Origin: an uncultured Lewinella sp.
Lineage (GTDB): Bacteria; Bacteroidota; Bacteroidia; Chitinophagales; Saprospiraceae
Reading direction: 5' to 3'
DNA: 64,000 nt
NCBI GenBank assembly: GCA_913057725.1
Contig: CAJXOS010000010.1
Location: forward strand, 1 to 64,000
A model generated the notes under the pieces. That model was not told where the DNA came from. It saw only the letters and a program-made list of their open reading frames with translations, and did no database searches. A program made the translations under genes and the position numbers. Below, piece after piece: positions 1 through 10,300 of the stretch. The stretch's first letter is position 1; each line of letters begins with the position of its first letter.

Positions 1-12
1 ATAAGGGTGGGT

Positions 13-29
13 CCCGCCCAACGGGCGGG
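13..29. terminator. GC-rich hairpin at window edge
   Basis: A perfect 7-bp inverted repeat, CCCGCCC and GGGCGGG with a 3-nt loop. No T-run follows, so it is only a candidate terminator or intergenic hairpin for a gene lying outside the window. The rest of 1-244 shows no gene. Confidence 0.35.
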
Positions 30-244
30 CTGTATCCTGTGATATCATAATCCCGAAAAAGCGATTATACTACTGGTGTCGGGAACTATCTTTCCTACTC
101 CCCGGTTCTTGGCATCAGACAACATATATAAACGAACTTAACCGACACACCCATCCAATGACTTCTTGCCCTAACGAATAGTCTAATATGAGGAGCTACA
201 AATCCTCAGCAATCACCCAACTGTAACAATTCGTCCGATAATCC

Positions 245-252
245 TACTTTTG
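245..252 (+). promoter_or_regulatory. Candidate Bacteroidota -7 promoter box for the MATE gene
   Basis: TACTTTTG matches the TAnnTTTG -7 consensus of Bacteroidota housekeeping promoters. It sits 36 bp upstream of the ATG at 289 and overlaps the alternative TTG start at 250, which argues for the ATG as the real start. No clear -33 element is visible. Confidence 0.4.
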
Positions 253-288
253 CCGATCGGGCGCACAACGAAAACCACGATCACCCTC

Positions 289-1674
289 ATGCGAAAAATC
301 TACCGACTGATACGTGCCGCCTTACGCGGCGACGAATACGATTACACCTCAGGCTCGATCAAGAAGGCCATTTTTATGCTCAGTATCCCAATGGTACTGG
401 AGATGGCTATGGAGTCGCTCTTTGCCCTGGTCGATGCCTTCTTTGTGGCTAAGGTCAGCCCCGATGCAGTTGCTACTGTAGGCCTCACCGAATCTGTTAT
501 TACCCTGGTATACGCCGTTGCTATTGGAATCAGTACTGCCCCGGTAGCTATGATTGCTCGCTATATAGGCGAGAAGAATCAGGCTGGTGCCTCACGTGTA
601 GCTAAGCAAGCGATGTACATGGCTATTGGCGTGAGTATTACACTAGGGATCCCGGGTGTCATCTTTGCCGACGACATTCTACGTCTTATGGGTGGCAGTG
701 AGGAGTTAATTGCCTCGGGCGTCAACTATACTCGTCTATTATTCGGAAGTAACGTGGTCATCATGTTGCTTTTTTTATTGAATGGAATCTTCCGTGGAGC
801 TGGCGATGCTGCTTATGCCATGCGCGCGTTGTGGCTTGCAAATGGCATCAACATTATCCTTGATCCGATTTTTATTCATGGCCTTGGCCCTATTCCTGCT
901 ATGGGAGTTACCGGAGCCGCTGTTGCTACTACTATTGGCCGAGGCATCGGCGTGAGCTATCAGCTTTATGTATTGTTTGGCGGCCGTGGAACGATTAAGC
1001 TGCGGGCAGGCGGTTGGAAACTGGATTGGGATATTCTCAGGCGATTGGGGCGGATTGCTTCATCTGGCGCGATGCAGTACATTATTGCTTCGGCTAGCTG
1101 GATCTTCCTTATGCGTATCATAGCGACCTTTGGAAGTGAAGCTGTAGCAGGTTATACTATTGCCATCAGACTAATCATCTTCACGCTCTTGCCAGCTTGG
1201 GGCCTTTCCAATGCTACCGCAACCTTAGTCGGTCAAAACCTAGGTGCTAAAGAACCGGACAGGGCCATCCGGTCCGTCAATATTGCCGCAGTAATGGCTG
1301 GAATCTTTCTGGGGATCATCTCCGTTTTCTACCTGATATTTACCCCTGAATTCATACGATTCTTTGATGACACACCAGCAGTTGTTGAGGCCGGCGTCAC
1401 GGCCTTGCGCATATTCGCTATTGGCTATGTGCTGTATGGATTCGGAATGATCTACAGTCAGGCTTTCAACGGTGCAGGGGATACTCGTACCCCGATGATC
1501 ATTAATGTTATTTCCTTTTGGATCACCGAATTACCCTTGGGGTATTTTCTGGGTATCACCATGGGCTTGGGTGTCGCTGGCGTTACCTGGTCGATTATTG
1601 CTGGTGAAACTATGCTGACACTATTGGCTTACATACTCTTTCGAAAGGGGAGGTGGCTGAAGACGGAGGTGTAG
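289..1674 (+). CDS. MATE family multidrug/cation antiporter
   Basis: Predicted inner-membrane antiporter of the MATE family, which exports drugs or metabolites in exchange for Na+ or H+. The protein of about 461 residues fits the family length. It shows about 12 hydrophobic segments arranged as two MatE repeats, including the early 'IPMVLEMAMESLFALVDAFF' type segment and the second-half segment with 'FNGAGDTRTPM', a typical MATE loop. A TTG 13 codons upstream (250) would add a hydrophilic tail, but the ATG at 289 followed by MRKIYRL is preferred because a -7 promoter box overlaps the TTG. It stands alone; the next gene starts 120 bp downstream in the same direction after a short repeat tract. 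The substrate cannot be told from sequence. Confidence 0.93.
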   Translation: MRKIYRLIRAALRGDEYDYTSGSIKKAIFMLSIPMVLEMAMESLFALVDAFFVAKVSPDAVATVGLTESVITLVYAVAIGISTAPVAMIARYIGEKNQAGASRVAKQAMYMAIGVSITLGIPGVIFADDILRLMGGSEELIASGVNYTRLLFGSNVVIMLLFLLNGIFRGAGDAAYAMRALWLANGINIILDPIFIHGLGPIPAMGVTGAAVATTIGRGIGVSYQLYVLFGGRGTIKLRAGGWKLDWDILRRLGRIASSGAMQYIIASASWIFLMRIIATFGSEAVAGYTIAIRLIIFTLLPAWGLSNATATLVGQNLGAKEPDRAIRSVNIAAVMAGIFLGIISVFYLIFTPEFIRFFDDTPAVVEAGVTALRIFAIGYVLYGFGMIYSQAFNGAGDTRTPMIINVISFWITELPLGYFLGITMGLGVAGVTWSIIAGETMLTLLAYILFRKGRWLKTEV

Positions 1675-1706
1675 GGGGGGCCTCGCGTCGGGGGACGCTC
1701 GGGAAC

Positions 1707-1740
1707 GGTTAGTTGGTTAGTTGGTTAATTGGTTAGTTGG
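1707..1740. repeat. GGTTAGTT tandem repeat tract
   Basis: Four or so imperfect copies of the octamer GGTTAGTT (one with GGTTAATT). The same unit recurs at 44833-44879, also directly beside a gene start. It appears to be a simple intergenic repeat of this genome; no function is visible. Confidence 0.75.
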
Positions 1741-1794
1741 AATTTAGGGGCTGTTCATTCGTTGTTCCTAACTACCGGTGTATTTTTGTGGCTT

Positions 1795-2730
1795 ATGGCA
1801 AAAACTAAACCAGGTTTACACAAGCGAAATGCACACTCCAGCGGATACGACTTCGCAGCACTGACCGAGCATTGGTCTGATTTGGAGAAGTATGTCATAA
1901 CTGGTAAACATGGAAAGCGAACCATACATTTTCATGACCCTACGGCTGTCAAATGTTTGAATCAGGCCTTGTTGATTCATCATTATGACTTAAAATACTG
2001 GGACATCCCTGACACTTTCCTGTGTCCTGCCGTACCCGGCCGCGCCGATTACATTCATTATCTAGCTGATCTATTAGCTAGCGCAAAAGGTGGCAAAATT
2101 CCACGCGGCAAAAAGATCCGTTGCTTAGATGTTGGAACTGGTGCAAACCTAGTTTACCCCATCGTCGGGTCTCATACTTATAGATGGTCATTTGTGGGTA
2201 CGGATGTGGATGATAAAGCTTTAGACGCTGCACAACAGATCTTGGATCAAAATCCAAATTTGAAATCCAAAGTCTCTCTGCAGAAGCAAACGAATAGAAC
2301 TTCCATCCTCCGAGGGATAATGCAATCAGGTGAATATTTTGACTTGATGCTATGTAATCCTCCTTTCTATAGTTCTGCTGAGGAGGCTCAAATCGAAAAT
2401 CAACGGAAGCAGAAAAACTTGCATGGGCGTGCTTCTTCTACCCGCAATTTTGGTGGACAGGCAAATGAACTCTGGCATCCCGGTGGAGAGAAGGCCTTCA
2501 TCCAACAGCTCATTGAAGAGAGCGCCGAAACACCTACTCAATGCTACTGGTACACCAGCCTGGTTGCGAAGGAGCAACACCTGAAGGTTTTATTGCAAGT
2601 ACTCAAAAAACTAAAGTGTACCGAAAGCAAAGTAATTCCAATGGCGCAGGGTAACAAGAACAGCCGCATCCTGGCTTGGACCTTCTTGAACAATAAGCAA
2701 CGAAACGCTTGGGAAGGAGCCCGCTGGTAA
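1795..2730 (+). CDS. rlmF: 23S rRNA (adenine-1618-N6)-methyltransferase RlmF
   Basis: Predicted to methylate N6 of A1618 in 23S rRNA using S-adenosylmethionine. The 311-residue length equals that of E. coli RlmF (about 308). Family signatures in order: LHKRNAHSSGYDF near residue 8, the block PGRADYIH at 81-88, SAM-binding motif I LDVGTGAN at 111-118, an acidic motif II (GTDVDD, 135-140), and catalytic NPPF at 188-191. The ATG at 1795 is chosen because family homology begins right after it. An upstream in-frame TTG at 1729 would lie in the octamer repeat. A TATTTTTG box at 1781-1788 matches the -7 consensus and would give a nearly leaderless mRNA if used. Confidence 0.93.
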   Translation: MAKTKPGLHKRNAHSSGYDFAALTEHWSDLEKYVITGKHGKRTIHFHDPTAVKCLNQALLIHHYDLKYWDIPDTFLCPAVPGRADYIHYLADLLASAKGGKIPRGKKIRCLDVGTGANLVYPIVGSHTYRWSFVGTDVDDKALDAAQQILDQNPNLKSKVSLQKQTNRTSILRGIMQSGEYFDLMLCNPPFYSSAEEAQIENQRKQKNLHGRASSTRNFGGQANELWHPGGEKAFIQQLIEESAETPTQCYWYTSLVAKEQHLKVLLQVLKKLKCTESKVIPMAQGNKNSRILAWTFLNNKQRNAWEGARW

Positions 2731-2744
2731 AAATGGTAGGCTAA

Positions 2745-2789
2745 AAGAGTGTCGGCCAGCCCAACAACTGAACTGACCGACGCACTCTT
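2745..2789. terminator. Hairpin between convergent genes
   Basis: AAGAGTGTCGG pairs with CCGA-CG-CACTCTT (2-nt bulge). It lies between the stop of rlmF (+) and the stop of the adhesin gene (-), the place for a shared terminator. T-runs are weak on the plus side; on the minus side a T5 follows about 20 nt later. Confidence 0.4.
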
Positions 2790-2812
2790 GATGAAAAGTC
2801 AAAAACTGTTCG

Positions 2813-5800
2813 CTATCGAATAATCACCATTTCTTTACTTAAGCGCTGTCCTTGATAATCGAGAACGTAGGCGTATACACCCGGTTTCAAGGTAGTAGGC
2901 GCCAAATCGATTTGGTGATAACCTTGTTCATAATTCGCTCTTACCTGCCAAACTTTACGACCCGTCCAGTCATAAATCGTTACGGTTGCATTGCCCGCTT
3001 CCGGTAAGCGGAATGGAATAACCGTCTGATCCGTCACTGGGTTCGGATAGTTTTGCATCAGTAAGAGTACAGGCTCTTCAAGTCCTTCAAACTGAAGGCC
3101 TACATTCATTAATTCCCAGTCGGTACGTGTGTACGCTTCCGCTGATATCAAGGCCGAACTGAATTCAAATGCATCACTGCTCAGTACATTCGCCTTCGCG
3201 CGAACCACAAGCGTAAAGAGTACCTCCTCACTTGCTGTTCCTAGCTGATGCCAGCTCACTGGCACAATACCGCGGTTAGCATGTATCAGGTTCCAGTTTT
3301 CTTCCTTCAATAATCCTGATTCTATCGCTAGAATCTCCAGATCTTGAGGATCTACATCAATCGTAAACTGGAAGCCTTCAATTGCTGCAAGATCAGTAGC
3401 ACGAACAGGTAGATGGTAGGTCTTACCACTTTCTAGTTCAAGCTCATCCATCATCATTGGCCATGTTGGTCGGCCGGAACGGTCATCGCCTTGAGTCATG
3501 GTAGCGCTTGCCTCCCATGAGCCGTTGACATCACCGATCTTAATTCCAATGAAATTCTGATCGAATCGGCATTCCTGAAGTCCTTCGTGGGTGATCGATT
3601 CCGGGAATGCTTCATGCCATGGGTTCTCTGTGTCAGGGAACTCATAATCTGATGCCACAAACCGCCAACTACTATTAAAGCGGAACCCTGGATCCATGCC
3701 TAGTAGCAAACGACGTAGCTCTAGAATATCCATAGTCGAAATTGCACCAGAGTTATTCACATCGGCTGCAATTAAGCGATACGGATCAGCAATAGGTGTA
3801 CGGTTTAATAAGTGGGATTGAACCGCAATCATATCTAAGGTTGTGATACCTACTGCATCATCTCCTGTGCGAGTTGGGTAAATCGTGTAGTTCTCGTTTG
3901 GAAGTACATCTCCAAACAGATACGATCCATCTTCCATCGTCACTTCAAGTTCTGTGTACGGTCCTTCCAGACGAAGCTCAATATCCTGTAATGGATTATC
4001 ATTCAAATAATTGAAGACTGACCCCGCAATTTGAAGCTCTAACTGACAGTAATCGCAAGCCTGATCAGGATCTTGTACCAAGACCGTTACCGTACACGTG
4101 CGGTAGTTTCGTCCGCCAACTGAGCCATCTGGCTGTACTGCGTAAGGATTAAATGCTTGATCCCAGACGTAAACTTCTAATTCTACACTGTAGCGATCAT
4201 CCCAGGTCAGGTAAATCATGTCTTGCTCTGGATTCGGCGCTTCTCCTACCCTATTCACAGAGAACTGAAGTGGTGCACTACAATCTTCACCATCACAGCT
4301 CATCAACTGGAACGCAGAGACAGCTACTGCTGCGGCATCTACCTCGCCATCACCATCAATGTCAGTACCTGGTTCTAGGGCTTCCAAGTTGACAATTAAG
4401 CCATCATAGCAAGTCGGTTCCGGAATGTAGCAATCCACTACAGAGAATGGGATCGTAGCCAAGGCGGTATTCAAACAACCATCTTGTGCAACAATCTCGA
4501 AAGCATGGTTACCGATCGGGAAGTAGCCTTCGATTAACAATTCTGGTAAGCTGCCAGTAATTACACCTGCATCGGTCAAATCAACATCTGCAACACCATC
4601 CGCATTGACATCCAGGAATAAGTTGATCTGTAATTCGTCAAGCAGACAGAACTCAGCAACATACAATGGAATTTGCACCAAGGCTTCACAAGATTCGTCC
4701 GTTGTACAGAACGGTTCTGTTGCTGCATACTCGATAACTGGAGCAGTTAGGTCATATATCTTAATTCGTTGTGTATATGTCCATCGACCGCTGCTGGTAA
4801 CTGCACGCCAGTACCCTTCTACATTAGTCTCCCCGGTACAAAAATCACCTTGGGTTCCAGCAGCCGGCAACTGGTTGCTAGCACTATCATCTGCATCGAT
4901 AAAGGCGCCATCTATATCCCGAAGAATCCACACGTCCTCTTCTCCAAGTTCACCATCACAATCTTCATCACGACTGACTGGTATAGCTGGAGACTGACCA
5001 TCCCATTCACAGAGATTTGTAATGACATAGGTCCGCTCAATAAATCGGCATTCCGTATCCTCATTGGCCAAGAACTCATCTGTGTATGTCACTTCGATCT
5101 CATCGCAGCTGGCGTTGAAGACTTCAATGCCCGTGACTTCCTCAAGGCATTCTGTGTTGATATCAGCCGCAAGGCGAATAGCATAACTCAGCTCGTACTC
5201 AATAGTCACGAGTTGCTCAAGCGTATCTGTAGATTCGTTACCTACTTGGTCCACAGCAATAAATCGGCGTAGAATAGTACCACCTTCACAGGTAGGCCAA
5301 TCAACTGTAAGCTCTAATTCAATCGCTCCCGCAACACAGTTATCAATTACTACAGGACCACCAAAGAGTTCGTAGAGGTGATCGGTATTGTATGGATCAA
5401 AGTCATTTGGCAATGATCCACAACCAATGCTGACATCATCCAGTCCGACACAATATGGCAAGGTCTTATCTTCTACAAGAACCTCTACCCAGCAGGTGTT
5501 GATATTGCCATAAATATCAGTAGCTCTAAGCTCAACAGTGATATACTGATCAGCATCGCAGCAAGTGAAGATGACGGTAGACCCCCACTCACTCCATTCC
5601 GGAGTATCCAGTAGGGTACAGTCGTTAGAATCAGTTGTGTAATAGCGCCGGATCTCTACAGAGGCTACTTCACAGTTATCAGTCGCTCCATTCAGGAATT
5701 GATCCACAAAGGCGACTGCAATGCCTGCTCCATTGAGGGACGCTACAACACCTCCTTGACAGAACAGCGTAGGCTCTTCAATGTCCGCTACTCGCAGATG

Positions 5801-6121
5801 GCAGTCTTGAGTAGTACTTAGGCCACAGTCATCGGTGACAATGTACCGCAAGGTGTAATCTCCAACTGACACTCCAATCAACAACCTTGAATCAGATGGC
5901 ATTAGGGTATACACCACAACACCATCCTCATCAAGCAATTGGGTAACTATTTCATACGAATCCTGGCATCCACCGGACACCTCTGGTAGCGGTGCGAAGA
6001 AGCTGGCAGAACAGCTATTAGGATCCGTTGTATACAGCATGATATCATCTTCCAAAATCGGGCAATAGTGATTGCTCGTTGGGCAGCTCACAACTGGTGG
6101 CGTGCGCAGGAAGAAAATTCG
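2813..6121 (-). pseudogene. C-terminal half of a giant T9SS adhesin, cut off by cassette insertion
   Basis: The 3' part of a giant cell-surface protein, 1,102 codons plus stop. In order it has HYR-like / Ig-like Cys-rich repeats, a carboxypeptidase-regulatory-like domain (ELEVTMEDGSYLFGDVLPNE), a dockerin-like pair of EF-hand-type segments (ITTLDMIAVQSHLL ... DVNNSGAISTMDILELRRLL), a cohesin-like domain, and a type IX sorting domain at the C-terminus (MQNYPNPV ... GVYAYVLD ... KEMVIIR). It has no signal peptide or credible start of its own. Open reading continues to 6211 only by reading into the inserted cassette. At 6121 the frame matches exactly the frame leaving the N-terminal part at 7301, giving ...THTCVQ-RIFFLRTPP... 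when rejoined. As it stands, it cannot be translated as part of the exported protein. A secreted surface/adhesion role is inferred from the domains. Confidence 0.85.
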
Positions 6122-7300
6122 TTGTAAGCAATTAAACCAAACCAGATAAATAGAGTCTAAGCTGAAATATAAATTAATAAAATATGAGGAGAAAAGTCCT
6201 ATTTTCAGCAATAATAATTTTATCTTTTGTTACCAGTGTAAAATCACAAGATACTCTTGTCTCAGCTTTTTTTGGACTTGATAATGGACTACCAGGTTTA
6301 TTATGTAATCAACCAGGAAGTCTGCTAGATGGTATGCCTGTTAATTTTAAATTCCCATTAGATGCATCCACCTTGTCAGAATCTGATTTTGAAGTTGTAG
6401 ATAGCCTTGGAAATATACACATACCGATGTGTGCTGTTTTAGCACCGGCAAATGAAAACGGTGAAAATCGAACAGTGCTATTGATAGGTGAATTTGGAAC
6501 TGCTATTACTAATCCACCTTTTGAAGTTAGAGTTGTAGGGGATTTATTTACAACTGATACTTTTTCAGGAGAGTCCGCTTGTTCAGAAATCATAAACCTA
6601 AACGGAATCACTACCACGAATGTTATTCCGCTTGCTGATGGACCAAGTTTATTCTTTGCCCAAAGAATTGATGGCAATCTGAATGAATGTAATTCTGGAA
6701 CACAAACGATTCAAGTTGCTTGGAATGGTGGCATTACACCGTATATAAGTGGTGATACCGAATCTGACTTATTTCAGTACTATATTGGCTATTCTGACAG
6801 TTCTGGAGTTCTAATACCGCATGTACCTATTTCGATAGCAGATATAAATGACAACGACAATTTTCACCAACTATGTTTTTCTACAAGTGATGAAATTGTT
6901 AAAATTTCAATGATGGCTAACACGGTCGAAGACCCAAACCAAGACCCGAATTTATACAGCGAAATTGATGTTAGTTACTGCACTCCTTTGACAAGTATTG
7001 AAGAGAACCTCTTCGAAAAAGGGTATAAAATTTACCCGAATCCGTTTTCGGATGAAATTTTTGTCGAGAATCTGCTTGGTGATGAATACTTCATCATTTA
7101 TGACATTTTAGGGCGAAATATTACTGAAGGAAAATGTTCAGGAACTATAAAAATACCAGAAACAAACTCAGGGATATACTATTTGACCATCCTAAACAAT
7201 AACAATCAGACAACTTACAAGTTGATTAAAAGATAACTGCTTACAACAATGTATATGCGATAATGCTCCCTAAACGGTCGCACTACGCATATACTAGCCG
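6122..7300 (+). mobile_element. Integron-like gene cassette with attC-like 3' site
   Basis: A 1,179-bp segment inserted in the adhesin gene. It has a 5' end starting TTGTAAGCA, a 62-bp leader, one + strand gene, and directly after its stop a hairpin site: R'' TGCTTACAAC (7238-7247), L'' GTATATGCG (7251-7259), L' CGCATATAC (7286-7294) and R' starting at G7300. The left end (GTTGTAAGCA, 6121-6130) is the perfect 10-nt complement of R''. The right R' (GTTGTACGCA, 7300-7309) has one mismatch. This is what integron-type G/TT recombination predicts: the cassette's own R' half moves to its 5' end and the right end gets host sequence. Deleting 6122-7300 restores the host frame. Base composition is visibly more A+T-rich than the neighbours. 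There is no transposase and no target duplication longer than the core. The core GTTGTAA departs from the classical GTTRRRY at one position. Confidence 0.8.
6184..7236 (+). CDS. Cassette-borne exported protein with type IX sorting domain
   Basis: A 350-residue protein of unknown function. It begins with a clear signal peptide (MRRKVLFSAIIILSFVTSVKSQ) and ends with a type IX secretion sorting domain (YKIYPNPFSDEIFVENL ... GIYYLTILNNNNQTTYKLIKR), so it should be exported and anchored or released at the cell surface. The middle part (about residues 25-270) has several Cys residues and looks beta-rich; I recognise no family. It is the only gene of the inserted cassette: its ATG is 62 bp from the cassette's 5' end and its TAA (7234-7236) is one base before the R'' box. 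Codon use is AT-rich and unlike the adhesin fragments around it, in line with transfer. No promoter of the TAnnTTTG type is visible in the leader, so expression may depend on outside transcription. Confidence 0.85.
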   Translation: MRRKVLFSAIIILSFVTSVKSQDTLVSAFFGLDNGLPGLLCNQPGSLLDGMPVNFKFPLDASTLSESDFEVVDSLGNIHIPMCAVLAPANENGENRTVLLIGEFGTAITNPPFEVRVVGDLFTTDTFSGESACSEIINLNGITTTNVIPLADGPSLFFAQRIDGNLNECNSGTQTIQVAWNGGITPYISGDTESDLFQYYIGYSDSSGVLIPHVPISIADINDNDNFHQLCFSTSDEIVKISMMANTVEDPNQDPNLYSEIDVSYCTPLTSIEENLFEKGYKIYPNPFSDEIFVENLLGDEYFIIYDILGRNITEGKCSGTIKIPETNSGIYYLTILNNNNQTTYKLIKR

Positions 7301-7309
7301 TTGTACGCA
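7238..7309 (+). other. attC-like recombination site
   Basis: A 72-bp imperfect palindrome. Outer boxes: TGCTTACAAC (7238-7247) and GTTGTACGCA (7300-7309), 9 of 10 pairing. Inner boxes: GTATATGCG (7251-7259) and CGCATATAC (7286-7294), perfect. Spacers are AAT (3 nt) and TAGCC (5 nt), and the central loop is 26 nt. This R''-L''-L'-R' order with unequal spacers is the layout of integron attC sites. The minus-strand stop codon that ends the upstream adhesin fragment (7283-7285) lies within this site. Confidence 0.75.
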
Positions 7310-10300
7310 GGTATGCGTTTCACCATCGCTAGTCGTAACAGTGAAGGTTCGTACGATAATCAGGTACTCACAATCACCGCTATTCTCAAACTCATCAGTG
7401 AATTGCACATCGGTAATTGAACAATCTCCAGCAGCAATCTCTGGCTCGCCCGCAATAGACAAGCTACCGGAGTTATTGAAGAATTCTTCTTCATCACCAC
7501 AAACAAGTTCTTCCAATTCGCCAGACTCATTTTCAACTGCGAAGACATCTGGTGGACAAGTAATTTCACAATCCTCTCCACAATCAGGTACATCGATCAC
7601 CAAATCTGCCACGCAATCAGCTAGATCAGCATCTTGGATGGTGATATTAATCGGACTAGCAGCATCTTGACTATATGTTCTGCTAGTTGGTACTCCATAC
7701 GTCCCTGTAAAGGTGCCATTTGGATCGGTACCAATCCATTCGTTAGCATCCGTACCGGTAGCAGTTACAATAAAGGTTATTGTAAAGGTGCCATCATCGT
7801 TACATTCCGTTTCCGTCTCAACGCTAAGCATACACGGATCCGGACATGGATCAACTGGAGGCAGGATGCGAGCATCAGCACAGTTTATGTCTACTGCATC
7901 TCTCCACACCAACAAATGACTTTGTCCGTCGGCAGGAATTTCGATAGTACCTCCTTCTCCATAAGGACTATTCGATACTACCGTACCATCCAGTACCAAT
8001 TGATAGAAAGCACCTCCAGGGTTCTCTACCGTTGGTGACTCAAAGGTCAGGATGTATGTATCGTCTGATGGATCACTTGTACCATTGTTGTAGCACGGTC
8101 CCTGAGAAAATGGTCCAGCCATCAATTCGCACTCTGGATCAATATCTCCACAGGCATCGTCCGTCAGGTCATCCTCTCCGTCACCATTAACATCTACACC
8201 TGCTTCATTAAATAGGCCTTCGCCAGCTTGCGGCACGCCAGTAGTCGATCCACAAGGTGTGTAAACATCATCAGAGATGCCATCATTCAAGTTGACACTC
8301 ACATTGAAGGTCACGATGTACGTGTGGCTTTCGCCAGGAGCAATATTCTCATTCGTATTTAGAATGGTAGTGCCCGTAGTGTTCATTGCCCCACTATTCT
8401 GGCCACTGAAGCTGCCACTGTTAATTGTGATATCACCATCAAACATTGGAGTGTCACGGAGTGTGTAGGTACCCGTAGCGCCACCGTTGTTGGTTACTAC
8501 AATGATGTACTCTACGTCGTAGGTGCCATCTATTTGTTCGGTAACACTTAGCAAGTCCTTTTGGAGCTCAATATTTGGAATATCTCCACAAGCATCATCC
8601 GTCAAATCATCTTGTCCATCACCGTCGATATCCAGACCAGCCTCATTAAACAAGCCTTCGCCAGCTTGCGGTGTCCCGGTCGTAGAGCCACAGGCAGTGT
8701 ACTCATCATCCGATACACCATCCATGAGTTCGAGCGTTACGTTGAAGGTAACCTCGTAGGTATGCGTCACACCAGCTCCGATACTTTCATTGCTATTCAG
8801 AATCGTAGCACCGCTCGTGTTCATCGCGCCACTGTTCTGGCCACTGAAGCTTCCACTGTTAATGGTGATATCACCATCAAAGAATGGAGTATCACGTAAG
8901 GTGTAACTACCAGTTGCACCACCGTTGTTCGTTACGGCAATGGTGTAACTCACATCGTACGTGCCACCTCCGGCAGGTACTACGCTTAGTAGCTCTTTAT
9001 CTAGCTCGAGGGCTGGTAAGTCGCCACAGGCATCATCTTGAATGTCCGTTTGACCATCACCATCACTATCTAACTCAGCCAGATTATATAGGCCCTGACC
9101 AGGGCTGCTTCCTGGTCCATTGCCAGCCACAGCACAAGCGGTGTAGATATTATCACCGCCGTCGGTAGAACCATCCTGTAGATCGAGCGTAACGATGAAG
9201 CTCAAATTATACACATGTGTTGCACCGCCCGCAATACTTTCGTTACTCGCCAGTGTATTAACGCCATCAATCAGGTTGCCACTATTTTGACCACTGAATG
9301 AACCACTAATAATCGTCACATCATCGTCGAAGAACGGGGTGTCTGTCAGGGTGTAGCTGCCAGGTCCACCATCATTAGTCACCGTCACTGTATAGGAGAC
9401 CGTATAGGTGCCATCTCCATTGTATACTACGTCGACTATGTCTTTCACCATGTCGATATTAGGCGGATTCCAGAAGCCAGCATCGATGGTATTATTGGTC
9501 TCAGACTGCATCAAGGTAATGACTCCAGTTTTACCTGTAACTGGATCGGCATCACTGTCCGTTGTATCATCCCCTTGATCCTGTGGTGAGGAATTAAACC
9601 CAGTTGGGCCCACAAACTCTACCATGTAATCTCCTGGAATGAGATCCGTGAAGCTGTACAAGCCATCAGCGTTGGTAGTCGTTGCTTCGATGAAATTCAT
9701 GGAAGCATCCAAGAGATTTACGGTAACACCAGCGATCCCTGGCTCACCTGGATCTTGTTGGCCGTTCTCATTGAAATCATTCCAAACGAAGTCACCGAGA
9801 TTGGCACAATTATCCGTGCTTACGTTCACAGTCCATTCGTCCATACCCATTGGTACAAGTGGCTCACCGGTGTCAGGGTCTAAGACGATTTCTCCATCCA
9901 CATAAACGGTAGCTTGGTCGGTAGCTACGTTGGTCGTTGTTTCCTCGTAAATCAAGGTATAGGACCAAACGAATTCCTCATCCGAAATGCCATCACCATT
10001 GTTGTCGATGAAGTCCAAATAACCATTGCCGTTTAGATCACCTCCAACCCAGTACGTTCCGTAAGGTTCCAGAGTAATTGGAAGATTGGTATCCTCGGCC
10101 ATTATATCTCGAAACTGCACGCCTGGTGCCCCACCAATCATTCGGGTGGTCAATGTGAAAGTGACCTCTTCTCCTGGGCAGATATTACTCTTATCGCCTT
10201 CTTTGTCCATGTTGATGAACACCCCTACATAATTGGAAGGATCCTCATCCGTCACCGGTGGTCCGAATGGATTGTCATTCTCATCAACTGGTTGACCGGT

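Noticed and set aside
6121-7247. Insertion read as a small transposon with 10-bp terminal inverted repeats (GTTGTAAGCA ... TGCTTACAAC)
   Set aside because: No transposase, no target duplication, and 53 bp to the right of the second repeat do not belong to the host protein; only removal of 6122-7300 restores the frame.
8145-9460. Repeats as a CRISPR array
   Set aside because: The 438-bp units are in-frame coding repeats without short repeat/spacer layout.
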